Shown here in pieces: positions 29,301 to 33,513 of a DNA stretch of 33,513 nucleotides. The notes under the pieces are model-generated. The model saw only the letters and a list, made by a program, of their open reading frames with translations, was not told the origin of the DNA and did no database searches. The stretch spans positions 1-33,513 of the forward strand of contig JAUCBJ010005333.1 of assembly GCA_032718475.1 (NCBI GenBank), written 5' to 3'. The DNA is from Nemertoderma westbladi (lineage: Eukaryota; Xenacoelomorpha; Nemertodermatida; Nemertodermatidae). The stretch's first letter is position 1, and every line of letters starts with the position of its first letter. The position numbers and the translations under genes were made by a program.

Positions 29301-30578
29301 CCCTCCATTTAACAAAAAATGGCGGGAAGGTTTGAAAACTTTAATTGCCATTATCTCAGAATTAAATTTTTCAATTTTATTTTTTCTCATGTAGGCCTAC
29401 CTGTTTCTTTGGAACTACTGCACCAAATTGCATGAAATTTTCACTATATTTACTATAATATATTTCACAATATATATTTTCACCACATTTAGACATGTAG
29501 GTTAGAAATTTCAAAAGTAACATCACATCAAACGACAAAAATACTTTTTTTCACTGTTTAAAAATAACTTTTTCACTTTGAAATTTTATGGTGATCAAGA
29601 TAATTATTTTTATTTATTCTGCTACCACGTCTGAGACAGTTGCAAAATTAATTATCCTCCAAATTCCAAGCCATTATTCTGTTGAACCAATTCCTTAGAA
29701 GAGGTATGCTTAATAATCCAATGTATTGACAAACACTAGCCCTTAATAAGCAGTGTTCTCAATGTCCATTTAAAATACGACAGAAAATAACCGCGCTGTC
29801 ACGGCAAAGTATCTCTGAGCCGGGATAGGTCTATTTCCGGAGAGCTGATGTTTGTTGCCGAGAAGTATGTTTTATGGTCCTTTAGGTCCTTTTTCACATT
29901 CGACCGACCATACAGTAGTCTAAGGATTTAACTATCATTATTTCGATGATTAGCCTTTTATTTTGGTGTACATTTCACCAAATATTTTTCTTCCCAAATA
30001 TTTTTTTTCAAATATAGGTGGGTAGCAAATTTGCCAAGTGCATCAAATTCTTTAATACTTATTATTAAAGTACGCTTTGGGTGCTGCAACATTGATGAAG
30101 GATAAATCGCTGCTAAATCAATGAATTGATAAATCACTGTCATTGCAGCAATACTGTTTGACGAGAGTGAGTAGCGGTGACCCCCTCCCCCCACGCTTCC
30201 CCCACATACTCTAAAATTTCGCATGTCCCCATTTCTACTGTAATGGCCTACCTTTCGACATTCAACATCGTCATTCGGTTTCCGTCGCCTTAGCCGTAAC
30301 CCATAGCTGCCAGCAGATGAGTTAACAGATTTTTTTCTCCAAGCGACTTTAGATTTAACTTTTAGTAAAAACTTAATAACAGACTGTGACAACTTCTCTG
30401 TTTTCTTTCAGAAGACGGATTTTGGTACAATTTTTTTCCCTCGATGATGTGCAAAATCAAGAATTAACCAGTCCCTCCTGAGTTTTTGATAAATACAATT
30501 TAAGTGGTGGGTGGGGTTTGTAATAAAATATCCACGTTTTGTACACATTATTGTACCAGACTTGTTACAGACCGTCGA
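29301..30578. other. Non-coding stretch, no gene
   Basis: A 144-codon open frame on the minus strand (30392-29958) starts at TTG and shows no domain, so it is not called. Otherwise AT-rich. Confidence 0.45.
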
Positions 30579-30651
30579 GATTGTGTTGAACTGATTTGAT
30601 AATAAATTGTAATAACAGAAACATTCATCTTACCCTATTGAAATTTAGTTT
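30579..30651. repeat. Direct repeat G, first copy
   Basis: GATTGTGTTGAACTGA, AATTGTAATAA and AGAAACATTC, then ATTGAAATTTAGTTT. The same order occurs at 31527-31602, and both copies are followed by G-rich sequence. Confidence 0.75.
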
Positions 30652-30759
30652 TTGAGGGGTGGGGGCCCATCTAGGGTCAAAATTATGGATATTTTTGTAT
30701 TTCATCTAGTACAGAATTTAACGAGGTTCTCAAGTCTAAAAACGGCTTAGCTAGATCTC

Positions 30760-31080
30760 TTTTATTTCTCGTATTATCATGGAATCTCGATTTTTATTTT
30801 TCGGTTTGAATTTGCCGTCTGTATCTGTCCGTCAAAATGTAAGACAGACCGACAAACGGACAGACTAGATTCCACAAAATATTCAAACTAACAGCGGGAA
30901 TGAAATTACCGACCCCGAAAACATCCGCAATTTAATAATTCTGCTCGGTGGTGTGTTTCCTTGGTGCCAGACATTAACCAACCAGACACTGCAGACCGCC
31001 AGTTTGCTCGGGAATGCTTTAAACTTGGAAGGCAATTATCTCGGAATGTCCAAAACACTAATTCTCTGCCATTTCTTAAC
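30760..31080. repeat. Further GACAG-type repeat unit pair
   Basis: 30845-30975 aligns with the direct units at 28880-29290 (GACAGACTAGATTCCACAAA, GGGAATGAAATTACCGACC, GTGTGTTTCCTT). The part before it, with TCTGTATCTGTCCGTC, is in the opposite sense. It is a more diverged copy of the same foldback. Confidence 0.55.
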
Positions 31081-31258
31081 CGCTTGTTTTAAGTTGTGCT
31101 TTATATGAAAGGTAATTCATAACCCTTTTATTATGGCATATTGATATTATTGCCAATTAGCAGTAACAAAAAATCAAAATTAAAAAGTGGTGGCAAAATA
31201 CGATGTTAATGAACATGGAAAATGTGGTCCCAAAAAATGTGATATCCGAAAATAACGT

Positions 31259-31302
31259 GGGGGGGGGGGGGGGGGTGGGGGGCACCACCCCCCCCCCCCC
31301 CC
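31259..31302. repeat. G17...C15 foldback homopolymer
   Basis: Seventeen G, T, six G, CACCA, then fifteen C. The G and C tracts can pair as a hairpin. This could be biological or a sequencing or assembly artefact. Confidence 0.85.
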
Positions 31303-31526
31303 ACACTAATCATTGTGATTACTATCTTGAGTATTAATATATTCGATGATTGCATTGAGTCTATAATCCTCGGATTGTATTAGTCAGTTCGGATTCGTGT
31401 GGTTGGTCTCTTCGACAAGAGGGGATGAAGAGAAGAATAATCGATAAAACCAGATAAAACTGAACTGAAGTTCATAATAAAAACATCGGAGCCAATTTTG
31501 CAATAAACCTTCTGAGCACATGTCTT

Positions 31527-31602
31527 GATTGTGTTGAACTGAGTTGATACTTGATAATAATTTGTAATAAAGAAACATTCTTACCATATTGAAATTTAGT
31601 TT
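31527..31602. repeat. Direct repeat G, second copy
   Basis: Matches 30579-30651 with a few substitutions and an 8-9-bp insertion (GATACTT region). It precedes a G24 tract. Confidence 0.75.
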
Positions 31603-31662
31603 ATAATTAATCCTTCGATTGAGATCATTGGCCGGGCACTGTAGTTTTAAAAGTTATGGGGT

Positions 31663-31686
31663 GGGGGGGGGGGGGGGGGGGGGGGG
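31663..31686 (+). repeat. G24 homopolymer
   Basis: Twenty-four consecutive G, the longest tract in the window. Confidence 0.9.
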
Positions 31687-33513
31687 TGTGACTGCTAACT
31701 AAAATATCATCTCCATTAAGAATACCCCTCAGGCGTATGAAAATGAATGACAGTGGTAGTGCACGTAGGACTCTATCGTATCACAATCAGCTGTAGATGA
31801 GCTCCATATGAAACCAAGCGGATTACGTGGGAAACGTCCAGTGACGCGAAGCATCTGACATATTTCCCTAGAGGCCGTATGGGTCACGCAATTTACTGCA
31901 ATCTAGGTGCTCTTGAGTCCTGCATTCATTCCACTTCCTACCCACTCCAGTTCCCACAAACGGATAGCTGTTAGTTGATAACTTAAATTGCCCCAAACCC
32001 TGATGAGCCTAATGCGATAAATACTGCGCTCTGAATTATTTTTAAATAAGCCTAGTGGTGGTATCTCTGTGGGAATTATGATTATAAGTTAACCGCCAAA
32101 TATATTAATTATAGTTAATTTCCGAAATATACTTGTCACACGGTTAATATCACACACCGTTTTTGTCCCATAACATAAAAAATATATTTAAGATCTATAT
32201 TGGTATGGCGGTGAATAAAAACAAACGAATGTTGTTTAAGTGCACATCAGACGTACTAAGACAACTAGGACAACTAAGAGTTGATATAAATTGATTTTTT
32301 TTGAAATTGGATATAAACAGCCTTCAGTGGCGGCCTCTGTTGTTTGAAGATGTTCTGGTTAGTCTGATATGAATGATAATGATAAGCGATATAAAAAATA
32401 TTGGATAACAACTATTATTATATTATTAATATTTTAACATACAATTGAAATATGGTTAAGTCTCGCCAAAAAGCATCAGATAAAACACTCTATAATCAAA
32501 TTACTACACATAATCAATAACGGGACACATTAGTAGACACAAGAAAATAAAAAGGTGGAAATAAGTTGGATACTTCAGACAGAGTGCAACTAAAAAACAG
32601 CTAAAAAAAATAAAACATTTACAAAATAATAAATAATGGTCTTGTATTTGGTAACAACCGATGTGTAGTTTACCGAGTATAATAAATTGAATAATGATCG
32701 AAAATAAACCTAGTCAATCAATCTGAAGTATCCATTTGGTTCGATCCACCATTGGAACGTTGTGTGTTCCCGTGTACACAATGAATGTGTGCTGTTTATT
32801 GTGTTAGTTTACCTGTCTTGAGTCGAACGACCTACATTTTAATCCACATTTCGAATTAATTCAATGCCATCGAAACGGAACGTCTATAACTAGAAACAAC
32901 ACGATAAATCCATATTAATAAACCGCTGGCACAAATAAATATATATTGATCCACATTCCATTGTTCGCACGCAAATAATATTAATCTGATCGACGTCCAA
33001 TACTATATTATAAATTACGGTACCAAACAAACTAATGTTCAATCATTGATCATGACAAACAAGTACGTGGGGACTTTGCGCACAAATAACACCTAAATGG
33101 ATCGGTAGATCCGCAATCTATATGTGGCTCGCACCACAGATAGGGACAGGAACAGGGACGGATAGACAGACAAACAGTGTCTATTTGGCCAACAATAAAC
33201 AGTATACTCAGGCCCCCTTTTTGTGGCTAACTTTGTGGCTCGCCCCAAATGAATATGAAATATAGCGGTAGCCACTTGTGGCTCAAAGACCGTGGTGATG
33301 GATTGGTAGTACCTATGATTGATACAATTTAAACATACCTTGTGGTATTTTGCACTGGGAAGTATATCATTGGCCTATGTAGTGATCTATACTAAAACAC
33401 TTGAAATAAAAAAAATACGAACTCGTTTACACCCTTACCTAGAATAACTAGGACTTATTTACGAACTAATTACGAACTACTAAAATAAAGCGAAGGTGGA
33501 AAAACACACATAA
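31687..33513. other. Intergenic DNA, no gene seen
   Basis: No coding frame, RNA gene or mobile element can be supported. A TGTGGCTCGC word recurs at 33122 and 33233, and AT-rich patches are common. Confidence 0.5.

Noticed and set aside
29958-30392. 144-codon minus-strand frame
   Set aside because: It starts at TTG, has no recognisable domain and lies in AT-rich DNA without conserved signals.
31999-32030. Hammerhead ribozyme core, from CCCTGATGAGCC
   Set aside because: The required GAAA block after stem II is missing (CGATAAA is found) and no pairing arms are evident. No hammerhead was found in the Penelope flanks either.

Overview
This is a repeat-rich, AT-rich animal genome window carrying one clear host gene. 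The gene, at 22020-25232 on the plus strand, encodes the polarity scaffold Par-3: an N-terminal CR1 oligomerisation domain, three PDZ domains and the RRSMSEKR aPKC target motif. Everything else recognisable is mobile DNA: an RTE-like LINE in three copies, a Penelope-like element with a GIY-YIG endonuclease, a BEL/Pao-like LTR retrotransposon relic with a nested solo LTR, tRNA-derived SINEs, foldback/MITE elements, minisatellites and long G tracts. This mix, with frequent TAGGCCTA and TACAGTAC words, fits an invertebrate deuterostome. A tunicate is my guess, at low confidence, because nothing here fixes the species.

Layout. 1-1640 has no gene but holds a truncated SINE and a 235-bp perfect-looking foldback. 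1649-2827 is a 31-bp minisatellite. 2829-13921 is a nested composite. Its outer arms A (2829-3424) and A' (13272-13921) are inverted copies. Inner arms B (7386-7966) and B' (12655-13271) are also inverted copies and adjoin A' on the right. On the left, an RTE-like LINE (3442-7030, 11-bp target duplication) sits between A and B. Inside the arms are a 1.54-kb foldback element with ~130-bp internal repeats (8362-9905) and a broken Penelope-like element read on the minus strand (12566 down to 10251).

14148-19260 is a tRNA-like relic followed by a BEL/Pao-like relic (gag-like, protease-like, pre-integrase and integrase zinc-finger pieces). It is interrupted by a second RTE copy (15034-16131), a 475-bp solo LTR with a 5-bp duplication (17367-17841) and a third RTE copy with a 13-bp duplication (18070-19123). 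19260-22000 holds an inverted-repeat pair, two SINE copies and a G18 tract.

Par-3 occupies 3.2 kb without an intron. Downstream (25233-33513) I see no convincing gene. That stretch has a diverged palindrome (26062-26552), a 548-bp MITE with 24-bp terminal repeats and a 3-bp duplication that carries an open frame (26876-27423), GACAG-rich ~140-bp repeat units, a ~75-bp direct repeat pair, and several G homopolymers of 11-24 nt, nearly all on the plus strand.

The insertions give a relative history: the A-B inverted structure and the BEL/Pao element are older than the RTE copies inside them. RTE copies 1 and 3 are nearly identical, so that family moved recently.
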